NCBI GenBank assembly: GCA_013289685.1 | Contig: JABCZL010000010.1 | Coordinates: forward strand, 236,017-300,016 | DNA: 64,000 nt | From: Acidobacteriota bacterium | GTDB taxonomy: Bacteria; Acidobacteriota; Terriglobia; Terriglobales; Acidobacteriaceae | Direction of reading: 5' to 3' | Shown: positions 63,619 through 64,000 of the stretch, piece after piece | How the letters are laid out: every line of letters begins with the position of its first letter | How positions within the stretch are numbered: the stretch's first letter is position 1 | Notes under the pieces: generated by a model | Database searches by the model: none | Told to the model about the DNA's origin: nothing | What the model saw: only the letters and a program-made list of their open reading frames with translations | Position numbers and translations under genes: made by a program

Positions 63619-63701
63619 GGGCCTGTGGTGTAAGGAACACAGCGGACGTCGACTGCGGTCGACGCTCGCAGATGCAAGTTCGAATCTTGCCAGGTCCACC
63701 A
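63619..63701 (+). ncRNA. tRNA-like element without a canonical anticodon loop
   Basis: 83 nt ending in encoded CCA. Acceptor: GGGCCTG (63619-63625) pairs with CAGGTCC (63691-63697) with one G-U, then A-CCA. D arm: GTGT-AAGGA-ACAC (63628-63640). T arm: GCAAG-TTCGAAT-CTTGC (63674-63690), canonical. The anticodon arm is replaced by one long hairpin (63642-63669): GCGG, an A/C mismatch, CGTCGAC, loop TGCG, GTCGACG, then TCGC. No 7-nt loop with U33 exists, so decoding is doubtful. It is a pseudo-tRNA or a tRNA-mimic RNA. GTAAAAT just upstream could be a -10 box. Confidence 0.55.
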
Positions 63702-64000
63702 GGTTCAGCTGTCAGATGAGTCAAACGAAACCAAACTTCTTGGCCACGGATTCACACGGATTTTCACGGATTGAACTGCGGGAATCAAGCTCTGGAGCCT
63801 TGGGTTGGGAAGGGATAGGCAGGGTTAGCTAGGAGCAAGAAGCTGAGAGCTGAAGGCTAATAGCTGACAACTGCAAAAAATAAGAGTTCCGAGGTGGTGT
63901 GGGGTCCATTCGTCTCGGCCAGTAGCTCGCGTTTGACCCTTGCTCGACCTGCTCTCGCTGCTTCCCTTGCGGGGTGCTGCGCGCGATCTTCGCTTGGGCT
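63702..64000. other. repeat-rich non-coding DNA at the right edge
   Basis: CCACGGATTCACACGGATT followed by TTCACGGATT (about 63742-63770) is a threefold CACGGATT repeat. GCTGAGAGCTGAAGGC followed by TAATAGCTGACAAC (about 63840-63872) is another short repetitive motif. Both are of kinds scattered between genes in Acidobacteriota. I see no supported gene up to the end of the window. Confidence 0.5.

Noticed and set aside
63619-63701. Calling this a normal tRNA, for example Arg(TCG) with loop CGTCGAC or Arg(GCG) with loop CTGCGGT
   Set aside because: In every register tried either the five-base anticodon stem fails to pair or U33 is missing; only the long hairpin pairs well.

Overview
This 64 kb window (about 60% GC) looks like a chromosomal segment of a soil Acidobacteriota, Terriglobia/Koribacter-like. 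The reasons are an Oar-type TonB receptor with an N-terminal carboxypeptidase-regulatory domain, acidobacterial REP-like repeats (GTCATTCCGACCC / GTCATCCTGAGCG families), secreted Ig/FG-GAP proteins, and many metabolic genes close to characterised bacterial enzymes. The assignment is inference from gene content and style; there is no rRNA gene to anchor it. I see no phage, insertion sequence, CRISPR array or defence system.

Region 1 (1-17.5 kb) is a pyrimidine nucleoside and base salvage/catabolism block. It starts with the 5' part of a TonB receptor behind a promoter and an attenuator-like leader, then ribokinase. Beta-ureidopropionase, an NCS1 permease, an LLM-class flavin/F420 oxidoreductase, dihydropyrimidinase and a ureide-permease-like transporter follow. 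Next is the tightly coupled operon cdd-deoA-nupC, with divergent deoC, a two-domain ALDH16-like aldehyde dehydrogenase, a second ALDH, and pyrR. Together they import nucleosides, deaminate and phosphorolyse them, cleave deoxyribose-5-P to acetaldehyde plus G3P, oxidise the aldehyde, and degrade dihydropyrimidines to beta-alanine. Dihydropyrimidine dehydrogenase itself is not present.

Region 2 (17.6-19.5 kb) is a membrane-bound GGDEF diguanylate cyclase. Region 3 (19.5-26.6 kb) is a tryptophan-kynurenine-2-aminomuconate operon. It contains a single ORF that fuses ACMS decarboxylase to tryptophan 2,3-dioxygenase; kynurenine formamidase is absent.

Region 4 (26.6-42.2 kb) is an exopolysaccharide locus. 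It comprises rfbBACD for dTDP-rhamnose, an SGNH hydrolase, a fused GT4-GT4 protein, another GT4, a Wzy-like polymerase, a WbaP-like initiating transferase, a CpsD-like protein with no nucleotide-binding motifs, a GumC/Wzz-like chain regulator and a Wza-like exporter. A divergent LuxR-type regulator with a degenerate receiver lies beside it.

Region 5 (42.2-57 kb) is mixed: a small membrane protein, a PilZ-TM-TonB C-terminal protein, rpiA, DUF202, DUF302, a secreted hydrolase and a decayed copy of its 3' end 2.7 kb away. Between those copies is a large FG-GAP/Ig secreted protein. Two coupled SPFH proteins, a GH29 alpha-L-fucosidase, a Tat-exported Gfo/Idh oxidoreductase, a NIPSNAP protein, a Crp/Fnr regulator and a lipoprotein follow.

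Region 6 (57.3-63.6 kb) is a heavy-metal RND efflux operon (small membrane protein, TolC-like, adaptor, CzcA/CusA-like). It is followed by an odd tRNA-like element with good acceptor, D and T arms but no usable anticodon loop, and then by repeat-rich DNA to the window edge.
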